Positions 37,443 to 49,050 of a stretch of 64,000 nucleotides of DNA are shown here, piece by piece (the stretch's first letter is position 1; each line of letters starts with the position of its first letter). A program made the translations under genes and the position numbers. Location of the stretch: NCBI GenBank assembly GCA_928721915.1, contig CAKMVZ010000003.1, forward strand, positions 1-64,000, written 5' to 3'. The DNA is from an uncultured Clostridia bacterium (GTDB lineage: Bacteria; Bacillota; Clostridia; TANB77; CAG-508). Under the pieces are notes generated by a model. That model was not told the origin of the DNA and did no database searches. It saw nothing but the letters and a program-made list of their open reading frames with translations.

Positions 37443-39654
37443 ATGCAAAATTTAACTGAAGATGTAACAATTGAAAATATTATAAAAAATCAAAAAGCTC
37501 ATTATCCAAAGTCAAACTCAAAATTAATTAGAAAGGCTTATGATTTTGCACAAAAATATCATGGAGACCAAAAAAGAAAATCTGGTGAGCCATATTTGAT
37601 TCATCCTTTAAACGTTGCATATATTTTATCAACATTAGAATTAGATGATGAAACAATTTGTGCTGCACTTTTACATGATGTTGTTGAAGATACTCCTGCA
37701 ACAAATGAAGACTTAATAAAAGAATTTGGTGTTTCTGTTGCTAATATGGTTTCAGGGGTTACTAAACTTAGTAAAATCCAATATACAACAGCAGAAGAAG
37801 AGCAAGTAGAAAATTACAGAAAAATGTTCTTAGCAATGGGTAAAGATATTCGTGTTATTTTAATTAAACTAGCGGACAGACTCCATAATATGAGAACATT
37901 AAAGTTTTTGTCAAGAGAAAGACAACTAGCTAATGCAAAAGAAACAATGGATTTATATGCTCCTTTAGCTAACAGATTACGGAATCTATTCACTAAAATG
38001 GGAACTTGAAGATTTATCATTTAAATATTTGTACCCAGATGAATATAGAGAAATAGTTGTTGGACTTGATAAAAAAAGGGAAGAAAGATTAGAGTTTTTA
38101 GATGTAATAAAACAAGATTTAGCAAAAGAGCTAGCACATCAAAAAATTAAGGCTGAAATTACAGGACGTGCTAAACATTTATATAGTATTTATAGAAAAA
38201 TGCAAAGAGATAATAAAACTTTAGATCAAATTTATGATTTATTTGCGTTAAGAATTTTAGTTAATTCAGTAAGGGATTGCTATGCTGCTCTAGGCGTTGT
38301 TCATGAAATGTATACTCCAATGCCAGGTAGATTTAAAGATTATATCGCAGTTCCAAAGAAAAATATGTATCAATCAATTCATACAACTGTTTTAGGTATG
38401 AAAGGGACACCTTTTGAGGTTCAAATAAGAACTTGGGATATGCATAGAACTGCTGAATATGGTATTGCTGCTCATTGGGCTTATAAAGAAGCAAGTAATA
38501 AAGGGACTAAAAAGTCTGTAATAGTTACAGAAGATAAATTAGCATGGCTTCGAGAGACTTTAGAATGGCAAAAAAATACAGAAAATCCTAATGAATTTTT
38601 AAATACATTAAAAACTGAATTATATGATGAAGAAGTTTATGTATTTACTCCTAAAGGCTTAATAAAAGTTTTACCTAGAGGAGGAACTCCAATTGATTTT
38701 GCTTATATGATACATGAGCAAGTAGGACATAAAATGGTAGGATGCAAAATAAATAGTAAAATAATGCCAATTACAACTCCATTAAAAAATGGAGATATTG
38801 TTGAAATTTTAACATCTGAAAATTCTAAAGGCCCTAGTCGTGATTGGCTAAAATTTGTAAAAAGTTCATCTGCTAGAAATAGAATTAACCAATGGTTTAA
38901 AAAGGCTCAAAGAGCTGAAAATATTGAAAGAGGAAAAGACATAATAGAAAGAGAAGCAAAAAAACTTCCGGTTAAAGAATCAGAATTATTTGGTAGAAGT
39001 GATTGGGTTAAATTTGCTTTAGATAAATATCATATTGCAAGCTTAGATGATATGTATGCAAGTATAGGATTTGGAACACTTTCAGCAAATAAAATCTTAG
39101 CAAGACTTTTAGAAAAATACAATGAAGAACATGAAGATGAAAATTTTGATAAAAAAATTGAAGAATTAGCTTTTTCGAATTCAAGACCTTCATATAAACC
39201 CTCTAAAAATGGTATTATAGTAAAAGGAATTGACAATTGTTTAGTAAAACTTTCAAAATGTTGCAATCCCCTTCCAGGAGATGATATTATTGGATATGTA
39301 ACAAAAGGAAGAGGTGTTTCTGTTCACCGTACAGACTGTCCAAATATTAACGAACTTTTAGAAGATGAAAATAGAATTATTGATGTTTATTGGTATGATG
39401 AAGCAAATAGAGGTTCTTATATTGTAGATATTGAAATTTTTGCCACTGATAGAAATGGACTTTTAAGAGATATTTTAAAACAAGTTGAAAATACAGATGT
39501 CAAACTTATGGGAGTTAATACAAGAACAACTAAAGAAAAAATTGCAATAATGAATTTATCTTTGCAAACATCAAGCAAAGAAGAATTGCATAAAACTGTT
39601 AATCAGATTAGAAAAGTAGAAGGTGTTTATGATATAAAACGTAAAAGAGGATAG
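37443..39654 (+). CDS. rel: bifunctional (p)ppGpp synthetase/hydrolase (Rel/SpoT) with one CGG shift
   Basis: Long RSH protein, about 736 residues. The HD hydrolase domain shows HPLNVAYIL and LLHDVVEDT; the synthetase domain YRKMQRDNKTLDQIYD; then TGS (EVYVFTPKGLIKVLPRG), a zinc-finger-like conserved-cysteine region (KCCNPLPGD) and a C-terminal ACT domain. An in-frame CGG at 37980 lies between hydrolase and synthetase domains. Skipping its C gives ANRLGIYSLKWELEDLSF, a hallmark RSH motif; unshifted reading stops at 38009 with only the hydrolase half. The shift is therefore needed to make (p)ppGpp synthetase. Ribosome site AGGGGG. Confidence 0.95.
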
Positions 39655-39685
39655 TTTTTTTAAAGTAAAAAGGAGATGATTTTTA

Positions 39686-40936
39686 ATGTTAATTAATAGA
39701 CCAAAAGGAACAAAGGATTTACTTCCTAAAGATACTTTTAAATTACAATATATTGAAGAAAAAGTAAGAAAAATATTAGAAAATTATGGATTTGGAGAGA
39801 TTAGAGTTCCTGTTTTTGAACATACTGAACTTTTTCAAAGAGGAGTTGGTGAAACTACTGATGTTGTTCAAAAAGAAATGTATACATTTGAGGATAAAGG
39901 TGGCAGAAGTATAACTCTTCGTCCAGAAGGAACAGCAGGAGCAGTAAGAGCATATTTGGAAAATGGTTTATCAAGTAATCCTAGTCCAGTAAAGTTATGG
40001 TATAATATGGCTATGTATAGATACGAAAATGTTCAAAAAGGTAGATTAAGAGAATTTCATCAAATTGGTATAGAAGTTTTAGGTTCAAGCTCATATTTAG
40101 CTGATGTTCAAACGATACTTATTGGAAAAAGAATTTTCGATGAACTTGGTATTAAAAATATTAAGATAAATTTAAACAGTATTGGATGCCCAAAATGTAG
40201 GGTAGAGTACCAAAACATTTTAAAAGAATTTATTAGTAAAAATTTAGGATATTATTGTGATACATGTAAGTCAAGATTTGAAAAAAATCCAATGAGAATT
40301 TTAGATTGTAAAGAAGAAAAATGTAAAAAATTAAATGAAGGTGCTCCAAAAATGATTGACTATTTATGTGATGAATGTAAAACTCATTTTGAAAATGTAA
40401 AATCATCTTTAAAAGCACAAAATATTAATTTTGAAATAGATAGTAGTATTGTAAGAGGTTTAGATTATTATACTAAAACAGTGTTTGAATTTATAGATGA
40501 AAAAAGCGGTCTTACAGTTATAGGTGGTGGAAGATATGATGGATTAGTCAAAGAACTAGGTGGAAGTCATACACCTGCAGTAGGCTTTGCAACTGGAATT
40601 GAAAGATTAGTAGAGATGTTTGATATGGCAAACCCAGAATTAATTACAGAAAAAAATCCAGATTTATACATATTATCTACTGGAAATGAAGAAAATAAAA
40701 AAGCAATTCAGATTTCTGAAGCTTTAAGAGATAAAGATGTTTATGTAGAAAATGATGTATTAGAAAGAAGCTTTAAAGCTCAAATGAAATATGCAGATAA
40801 ATTGAATGCAAAATTTTTGCTTGTAATAGGTGAAAATGAATTATCTAGTAATAAAGCAAAAATTAAAGATATGAAAACTGGAAATGAAATAGAGATTTCT
40901 TTAAATATTGATGAAATTTTAAAAAATATTAAATAA
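39686..40936 (+). CDS. hisS: histidyl-tRNA synthetase
   Basis: 416 residues, class II synthetase. Motif 1 is in the N-terminal PKGTKDLLP to PVFEHTELF region, motif 2 MYRYENVQKGRLREFHQIG, and the histidine signatures GLDYYTKTVFEF and GGGRYDGLVKELGG lead into motif 3. A C-terminal anticodon-binding domain follows (LYILSTGNEENKKA). Several CxxC pairs in the insertion (CPKC, CDTC, CDEC; residues 170-235) suggest a zinc-binding insert common in Clostridia. Follows rel by 31 bases with AAAGGAGA. Confidence 0.96.
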   Translation: MLINRPKGTKDLLPKDTFKLQYIEEKVRKILENYGFGEIRVPVFEHTELFQRGVGETTDVVQKEMYTFEDKGGRSITLRPEGTAGAVRAYLENGLSSNPSPVKLWYNMAMYRYENVQKGRLREFHQIGIEVLGSSSYLADVQTILIGKRIFDELGIKNIKINLNSIGCPKCRVEYQNILKEFISKNLGYYCDTCKSRFEKNPMRILDCKEEKCKKLNEGAPKMIDYLCDECKTHFENVKSSLKAQNINFEIDSSIVRGLDYYTKTVFEFIDEKSGLTVIGGGRYDGLVKELGGSHTPAVGFATGIERLVEMFDMANPELITEKNPDLYILSTGNEENKKAIQISEALRDKDVYVENDVLERSFKAQMKYADKLNAKFLLVIGENELSSNKAKIKDMKTGNEIEISLNIDEILKNIK

Positions 40937-40974
40937 GATATATGCTTAAAATTAGTGTTTTTTAAGAAATATAC

Positions 40975-41083
40975 TTGATTTTTTAGAAAATAGTGATATT
41001 ATAATAAAGGGTTTTAAATTGTATTTAAAATTATTCTTACTAAAGATGTGACATGTAAATAGAAAATAATTTAATCATGTCAC
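40975..41083 (+). promoter_or_regulatory. pfkA upstream region: promoter and 8-bp inverted repeat
   Basis: TTGATT (40975) and TATTAT (40997) with a 16-base spacer form a plausible promoter. Further down, GTGACATG (41048) is mirrored by CATGTCAC (ending 41083) with a 20-base AT loop, followed by a T-rich patch. The hairpin sits in the pfkA leader and may be regulatory or an attenuator. Confidence 0.45.
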
Positions 41084-41110
41084 TCTTATTTTATGAAGGG
41101 AGAAAAAGGA

Positions 41111-42251
41111 ATGGTAAAGAAAGTTGCAATTTTAACAAATGGTGGAGATGCACCTGGATTAAATGCTGTAATAAGAGCAATTGTAAAAACAGCTAGAACT
41201 TATGGAATCGAAGCCTATGGTTTTATAGAAGGATATAAAGGATTATTAGAAAATAACTTTGTAAAACTTGATTTACAAAGTAATGCTTCAGGACTACTTA
41301 ATAAAGGTGGAACAATTATTGGTACATCTAATAGTACAAATGTATTTAACTATAAAGTAGTAAATGATGATGGAAGTGTAGAATATAAAGATTTATCAGA
41401 TGTTTGTGTTCAAAATATAAAAAATGATGGATTTGATTGTTTATTTACTTTGGGCGGAGATGGAACACAAAAATCTAGTAGAGACTTTTCTTTAAAGGGA
41501 ATAAACTGTATTGGTGTTCCAAAAACAATTGACAATGATGTTGCACATACTGATATGACTTTTGGATATAATACAGCAGTTTCAGTTGCAGTAGAAGCTT
41601 TAGATAGACTTCATACTACAGCAGAAGCACATCATAGAATAATGGTACTAGAAACAATGGGAAGATATGCAGGATGGCTTGCACTAGAATCTGCAATTGC
41701 TGGCGGTGCTGATGTAGCTTTGATTCCAGAAATTCCTTATGATATAAATAAAGTTGTAGATAAAATTAATGAAAGAAGAGCAAGAGGTAAAGAATTTACA
41801 ATAGTTGTAACTTCAGAAGGTGCAATGCCTAAAGATGGAACTATTACTGTTAAGAAAAAACTAAATGATGGTTCAGGACTAGATAATATACGTTTAGGTG
41901 GAGTTGGAGAAAAATTAGCATCTGAACTAGAAGAATTAACAGGAATGGTTGCTAGAAATACAACATTAGGATATGTTCAAAGAGGTGGCTCACCATCTGC
42001 ATTTGATAGAGTTTTATCAACAAAATATGGTTGTAAGGCAATGGAACTTGCAATTCAAGGAATATTTAATGTTTTGGTAACATATAAAAATGGTCAAATG
42101 GGTTATATTTCTTTAGAAGAAGTTGTTGGAAACAATAAAAAAATTGGTGCTGCATCTCGGAAATACAAAAGAAAGTAATATAAGAAAAGTTCCTATGGAT
42201 GATGATTTAATTAAAGTTGCAAGAAACTTAGGAATTTGTTTAGGTGATTAA
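41111..42251 (+). CDS. pfkA: 6-phosphofructokinase with one CGG shift near the C-terminus
   Basis: About 379 residues. Motifs: NGGDAPGLNAVIR, GGDGT (Gly where PPi enzymes have Asp), PKTIDNDV (Lys where classical ATP enzymes have Gly), and the catalytic region MTFGYNTAV. This mixed pattern fits the longer ATP-utilising group III PFKs. In-frame CGG at 42158 (GAAS-C-GGA-AAT) must be skipped to give GNTKESNIRKVPMDDD and a natural end CLGD at 42251; unshifted, the chain ends at RKYKRK. ATG 41111 is preferred after AAAAAGG. Glycolysis. Confidence 0.92.
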
Positions 42252-42320
42252 AAGGTATATTGTTTAAAAGTCTTTAATATAATTAAATAAATATAAATTT
42301 AAAATAAGGACTTTTGAATA

Positions 42321-43484
42321 ATGATAAATTTTGCTGTTATCAATATAAAAAGTGCTATAAAGAATTTTAGTAAAATTATTATAGCACTTTTTCTAATAAT
42401 AGGAATTGTAGATTTAAGTAATTTAATAAAGAATAATAATATTAAATTTAGCTATATTAATTTGGTGAAGTCATGTATAAGTTTTGACTTTGATAATAAG
42501 AAAGAAAATAAAAATTCTTTAGAAAAAGCTATATTTTTTAAAGAAATGCCAATATTAGCTGCAAGTCAAAATATAGATTCAAATGAGGCTAATTTAAATA
42601 TGGAAAATGAAAACTTTGTTAATGAAGCATCAAATGAGGTTGTTCCCAATAACTCAGAAACTTTAGGAGCAGGAGAAAATAAGAAAAATAGTGATACAAG
42701 TTCTAATAATTTAAGAAATTTACAAACTGAGGTTATTTCTGAAAACAATATTTCAGAAAGCTATAATACCTTATATGGAAGCGTTAAAATAAAAAATGAG
42801 ACATCTTTTGTATTAAACAATGAGGTTCTTACTCCTAATGTAGAATTTTCAAATAAAAATGATGTCGTTATTTTTCATACTCATACATGTGAAAGTTATA
42901 CTCAAACTGAAGCTAATTCATATGTAGCTTCACGGAAATTTTAGAACAATTGATTTAAATTATTCTGTAGCTAAAGTAGGAAGTAGTTTAAGCGAATTGT
43001 TAACTAACAAAGGAAAAAATGTTTCACATCTACTTACATATCATGATTATCCAAATTATAATGGCTCATATTCTAGATCATATGATACTGTAAGTAATTT
43101 TTTAAAATCAAGCAATTCCTCTTCTGAATTAGTTTTAGATATTCATAGAGATGCTGTTCGGAAGTAAAAGTGATTATGCTCCAAGAGTAAAAATAGGAGA
43201 TGAAACTGTTGCACAATTAATGATAGTTGTAGGCACAAATGGTGGTGGCTTATCACATAAAAATTGGCAAACTAATTTGAAATTTGCAGTAAAAATAGTA
43301 GAAAAAGCAAATGAAATGTATCCAGGACTTTTTAGACCAATAATATTAAGAAATTCAAGATATAATCAAAACTTAGCTTTAGCTGCTTTGATAATAGAAG
43401 TGCGGAGCAACAGGAAATACTTTAGAAGAAGCAACAGGAAGCATGAAATATTTTGCGGAAGTTTTAGAAGAAGTTATGAAATAA
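42321..43484 (+). CDS. spoIIP: SpoIIP-like peptidoglycan hydrolase with three CGG shifts
   Basis: About 386 residues when shifted. N-terminal membrane anchor (about 15-33), Asn/Glu/Ser-rich linker, then the amidase/endopeptidase domain: VIFHTHTCESYTQ, LVLDIHRDAVGS, RYNQNLA and IIEVGATGN, the SpoIIP motifs. Three in-frame CGG codons at 42933 (ASGNF), 43159 (AVGSK) and 43403 (EVGATGN) must each be skipped; the glycines restored are conserved in the family. The final stop at 43484 lies 22 bases before the next gene. Read conventionally the catalytic domain would be cut into four pieces. SpoIIP degrades septal peptidoglycan during engulfment. Confidence 0.92.
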
Positions 43485-43506
43485 TTAGTTGTATTAGGAG
43501 TTTTTT

Positions 43507-44367
43507 ATGATAGAAGTTTTAGAAAAATATTTATGTATATTTTTTATATATTCATTTTTAGGATGGGTTATGGAAATGATAAATGGATATATACAAACAA
43601 AAAAGATAGTAAATAGAGGTTTTTTAATAGGACCTTATTGCCCTATATATGGTGTTGGAGTAGGGTTAGTTACAGCATTTTTAAGTAAATATGTAAATGA
43701 TATCCCAATTATGTTTTTTATGTCAATGCTTATATGTGGATTATTAGAATATTTTACTAGTTATATAATGGAAAAAATATTTAAAGCAAGATGGTGGGAT
43801 TATTCCAATAGGAAATTTAATATTAATGGTCGTATATGTTTAGAAACTCTTATTCCATTTGGAATAGCAGGAGTAGTTCTTGTAAAATATGCTAATCCAT
43901 TTTTCTTGCAGATATTAGATTTTAACTTTTTAAAATATGTTTTATTAGCATTAATTTTAATATTTATAATAGATTTTTCATTTTCTTTTAAAGGTGTATT
44001 AGGATTTAGAAAGGCATCTAAACAAGTTGAAAAAGAAGTTAAAGATAATACAGAAGAAATTTCAATTCAAATGAAAGAACTAGCATTAGGAAAATATGAA
44101 GAATTAAAAAATGCTGCTACTAAAAAAGCTCAAGATATCCAGGAAGCAACTTCTAAAACAATTGATAAAATAAAACAAGGGGCATCAGAAAAAATTATTG
44201 AAGCTAAAGAAAAAATAAAAGAAAGACTTGTAAGATATGAAAATGAAAAAGCAGCAAATAAACTATTAAAAGAAAAAGTTAGTGAAAAATCATGGATTAC
44301 AAGAAGATTATTAGATGCTTTCCCAAATTTACAAGTTAAATTTAAAAATAAAAAAGATAAGAAATAA
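43507..44367 (+). CDS. putative membrane protein, ABC-transporter type IV (CmpB/PF06541-like)
   Basis: 286 residues. An N-terminal membrane domain with FFIYSFLGWVMEMING, GFLIGPYCPIYGVGVG and WDYSNRKFNINGRICLETLIPFGI matches the CmpB-like family. Four to five helices (about 5-165) are followed by a long charged coiled-coil tail (170-286). No catalytic role known. Start ATG at 43507 follows TAGGAG, close to the spoIIP stop. Confidence 0.82.
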   Translation: MIEVLEKYLCIFFIYSFLGWVMEMINGYIQTKKIVNRGFLIGPYCPIYGVGVGLVTAFLSKYVNDIPIMFFMSMLICGLLEYFTSYIMEKIFKARWWDYSNRKFNINGRICLETLIPFGIAGVVLVKYANPFFLQILDFNFLKYVLLALILIFIIDFSFSFKGVLGFRKASKQVEKEVKDNTEEISIQMKELALGKYEELKNAATKKAQDIQEATSKTIDKIKQGASEKIIEAKEKIKERLVRYENEKAANKLLKEKVSEKSWITRRLLDAFPNLQVKFKNKKDKK

Positions 44368-44405
44368 AAATATTCTCCGATACTTGAAAATCGGAGAATA
44401 TTTTT
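44366..44405. terminator. bidirectional terminator between convergent genes
   Basis: TATTCTCCGA pairs with TCGGAGAATA, flanked by A and T tracts. Serves both the CmpB-like gene and the minus-strand tmcAL homologue. Confidence 0.9.
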
Positions 44406-44411
44406 ATAAAA

Positions 44412-45646
44412 TTAATTTTTAATTTCTAATACTTTATGTGTATAATCTAAATTGCCAACAGAGTTATTTTTAAATCCTAAAGTATATATATTAGTTGCTA
44501 AAATATCTTTCATCATCATACTTTGAAGAGCCATATCTCTATTATTATCTAAAAATTTTTTAACAGAAACTACAATTTTTACTTTTGGATTATTTTCAGC
44601 AATTGCAGAAATAATTCTTTTTCCATGTTTATTAAAACCTAAAACTCTAATATATGGTATATTTTTTTGAGACATTAACATGTCTTTTTTAGTAATATTT
44701 AATAAACTATATAATAAAATTCTTTGGATTCTAGTTCCGAGTATATCTTTTGGATTTTATTTTATTTATTAATTCTTCTAAATTATTACATGAATTTGCA
44801 GCTTGTTTTATTTTGTTTTCTAAGCCTTCATTAACATCTGGAAGATTTGCAATTTCAGTCATTGTCATTTTTCTTAAGTTATATATAATTTCTTTTTCAA
44901 AAATTTTGATTGATTCTACAATTTTTCCTTCACTTTTAATTCGTTCAATAACTTCATAAGTTTCATAAGGTACAACAGTATGAATATTTTTTTTATTAGA
45001 AATCATTGTCCTTATTGCTGTTGCGCTTGCAACGCCATTCTTAACATCTTGAGAGTTATATTCATTATAATTTCTTTTAATAGTAATTGGTGTGATTTTT
45101 GATTTTGTTCTTTTAAGTGCTTTTAAATATTCAACCCCTAATATATTATTTGGATTTTGAAGAACATCTGTATAAATAGGTGAGCTACTAAAATACATTT
45201 GAATTGCAATTTCTCTAGCTTTTGGATATGAAAGTCCGAGAACGCAGTTGTCTTTTTAAGATTTCAGAAAATTCTCTAGGTTCTTTTGCTAAAATTGTTG
45301 CAACATCATCTAATGGTTTAATATCTCCAATTTCTGAACCAAATGATAAATAGTCTACAATTCCTAAGCTGTTTAAAATTTTAATTGCCCCTGAAGCAAA
45401 ATTTTCTGCACTCGAAATTGCATAAATTGTTGGTAACTCAATAACTAAGTCAATTCCTTGTTTTAAAGCCATTTCTGTTTTTGTCCATTTATCTGTAAGG
45501 GAAGTATCACCTCTTTGAGTAAAATTACCACTCATTACTGCAACTGTAAAGTCTGCTTTAGTTATACTTAAAGATTTTCTTAAATGTAATATATGACCAT
45601 TATGAAAAGGATTGTATTCAGAAACAATTCCTAAAATTCCACTCAA
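44412..45646 (-). CDS. tmcAL: TmcAL (YlbM) tRNA-Met cytidine acetate ligase with two CGG shifts
   Basis: About 410 residues. The nucleotidyltransferase opening GIVSEYNPFHNGHILHL (HxGH motif), VAVMSGNFTQRGD and DLVIELPT are diagnostic of the ligase that acetylates the wobble C34 of elongator tRNA-Met. Minus-strand in-frame CGG occurs with first base at 45238 (RS-C-GGA-CTT, giving GLSYPKAREIAIQMYFSSSP) and at 44739 (YT-C-GGA-ACT, giving GTRIQRILLYSLL). Both Cs must be skipped for a full-length protein. Ribosome site upstream is GGTGG-like. Transcribed divergently from coaE. Confidence 0.92.
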
Positions 45647-45747
45647 AATAAATCACCACCATATATTGTAAAATTTAAAGTTTATTGATATAATATCATA
45701 GAAATTTAATTTTGTAAATGGATATAATACAAGAAAGGCAAAGAAAA

Positions 45748-46350
45748 ATGGTAATAATAGGAGTTACAGGAAATAGTGGAGCAGGTAAAGACACTGTAAG
45801 TGAAATTTTAAAAAGTGAATTAGATGCTTTAATAATAGATGCAGATTCAATTGTTAGAGAAAATCAAGAACCTGAAAAAGATTATTATAAAAAAATAGTA
45901 GAATTATTTGGAGAAAGTATTTTAAATGATAATAAGACTTTAAATAGAAATGTATTAGCAAATGAAATTTTTAAAAATGAGGAAAAAAGAAATAGTTTAA
46001 ATAAAATTACATTTGAATGCGTTCAAAATGAAGTAGATAAAATATTAGAATCAAATATTGAGAAAAATTATGTGATATTAAATTTTCCTCTTTTGTATGA
46101 AGGAAATTTTGATAAAATGTGTGAACATGTAATTGCAGTAACTGCAGATGAGGATACTAAAATTAAAAGGATTACAATTAGAGATAAAATTTCAATTTCA
46201 AGCGCAAGAAGAAGAATTGAGTCTCAAAAATCTGAAGAATTTTATAAATCACATGCAGATTATTTAATAGATAATTCATGTAAGATTAATTATAATGACT
46301 TAAGAAATAATGTATCTAATGTTGCTAGAAAAATAAAAGAAGGGATTTAA
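45748..46350 (+). CDS. coaE: dephospho-CoA kinase
   Basis: 200 residues. P-loop GVTGNSGAGKDTVS (residues about 5-18), acidic DADSIVRE, the LNFPLLYEGNFD segment and the RITIRDKISISSARRRIESQ lid region define CoaE, the last step of CoA synthesis. ATG 45748 is preferred because the AAGAAAGG site and P-loop position fit; an in-frame ATG lies 30 bases upstream. Confidence 0.9.
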   Translation: MVIIGVTGNSGAGKDTVSEILKSELDALIIDADSIVRENQEPEKDYYKKIVELFGESILNDNKTLNRNVLANEIFKNEEKRNSLNKITFECVQNEVDKILESNIEKNYVILNFPLLYEGNFDKMCEHVIAVTADEDTKIKRITIRDKISISSARRRIESQKSEEFYKSHADYLIDNSCKINYNDLRNNVSNVARKIKEGI

Positions 46351-46361
46351 AAATATTATAA

Positions 46362-46822
46362 ATGGAAGAAGAAAGTTTAAAAAAAGTTGTAATATACACT
46401 GATGGAGCATGCAGCGGAAATCCTGGTCCTCGGTGGTTGGGGAGCTATTTTAATTTATAATGGCTACAAAAAAGAAATTTCACGGAAATAAACAAAATAC
46501 AACAAATAATTATATGGAAATGACAGCTGTTGTAGAATCTCTTAAATTACTAAAAGAAAAATGCGATATTACTATAAATAGTGATAGCGCATATGTTGTT
46601 AATTCTTTTAAGCAGGGCTGGATTAAGAACTGGCAAAAAAATAATTGGAAAACAGCAGATAATAAACCTGTTAAAAATAAAGAATTATGGCAAGAAATGT
46701 TAAAACTTTTAAATAATCATAAATACAAATTTGTAAAAGTAAAGGGACATGGTGATAATGAATTAAATAATAGGTGTGACTTTTTGGCAACGACTGCAAT
46801 TAAAAAATTAAATTTAAATTAA
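46362..46822 (+). CDS. rnhA: ribonuclease HI with two CGG shifts
   Basis: About 152 residues. The first catalytic Asp is in YTDGACSGNPGP, followed by an in-frame CGG at 46431 (C skipped before GGT, giving GGWGAILIY) and another at 46483 (C skipped before GGA-AAT, giving SGNKQNTTNNYMEM, with the catalytic Glu). Then NSDSAYVVN (Asp) and GHGDNELNNRCD (His, Asp). All four acidic residues are intact only with both shifts. At the second site the unshifted frame hits TAA two codons on. 11 bases after coaE. Confidence 0.93.
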
Positions 46823-46853
46823 AAAATAATAAAGGAGGATGTTTAAAAATAAA

Positions 46854-47877
46854 ATGAAAGTATCAGACTTTAATTATGAATTACCAGAGGAGCTAATTGC
46901 TCAGCATCCATATGATAAAAGAGATGAAGCAAGACTTATGGTATTAGATAGAAAAACTAAGACAATAGAACATAAAACTTTTAAAAGCATTATAGATTAT
47001 TTAAATCCAGGAGATTGTTTAGTTATAAATAATACAAAAGTTCTACCAGCAAGACTTTTAGGAACAAAAGATACAGGAGCTAAAATTGAATTTCTTCTTT
47101 TAAAAAGATTAAATGATGATTTTTGGGAAGTAATGGTAAGACCTCGGAAATAAATTAAAACCAGGTACAAAAGTTTCTTTTGGAAATGGAATTTTAAAAG
47201 CAGAAATTTTAGAAGTTTTAGAAGGAGGAAATAGAAAGGTAAAATTTGAGTATGATGGCATTTTTAATGAAATTTTAGATAAAATTGGATTAATGCCTCT
47301 TCCACCTTATATAAAAGAAACTTTAAAAGATAAAGATAAATATCAAACAGTATATGCAAAATACGATGGCTCAGCAGCAGCTCCAACAGCAGGTCTACAT
47401 TTTACAGAAGAGTTATTAGAAGAAATAAAAGAAAAAGGAGTAAACATCGCAAATGTAACACTTCATGTTGGAATTGGGACTTTTAGACCTGTAAAAGTAA
47501 AAAATGTTGAAGAACATAATATGCATTCAGAACATTTTTATATTAAAAAGGAAGATTGTGATAAAATAAATACTGCTAAAAAATCAGGAAATAAAATTAT
47601 TGCAGTTGGAACTACATCATGTAGAGTTTTAGAATCTATAGCAGATGAAAATGGTTTGGTAAGTCCTACAGAAGGTGATACAAATATTTTTATATATCCA
47701 GGCTATAAATTTAAATGTTTAGATTATTTAATTACAAATTTTCATCTTCCAGAATCAACTTTAATAATGTTAGTTTCAAGTTTAGCAGGAAGAGACTTTA
47801 TTTTAAAAGCTTATAATGAAGCAGTAGCTAAAAAATACAAATTTTTCAGCTTTGGAGATGCAATGCTTATAAAATAA
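46854..47877 (+). CDS. queA: QueA, S-adenosylmethionine:tRNA ribosyltransferase-isomerase, one CGG shift
   Basis: About 340 residues, the standard length. It transfers and isomerises the ribosyl of SAM to make epoxyqueuosine in tRNA. Motifs: [35 protein letters not shown], then an in-frame CGG at 47145 (VRP-C-GGA-AAT) whose C is skipped to give [13 protein letters not shown]; unshifted reading stops at once (CGG-AAA-TAA). After that [21 protein letters not shown] and [21 protein letters not shown] 46854 after AAAGGAGG. Followed by tgt. Confidence 0.95.
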
Positions 47878-49026
<1,149 letters not shown>

Positions 49027-49050
49027 AAAATTTTCCTAAAGGGGGTTTAT

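Noticed and set aside
41048..41083. Inverted repeat in the pfkA leader as a terminator
   Set aside because: The 20-base loop and weak T tract do not fit a good intrinsic terminator; kept only as a possible regulatory hairpin.
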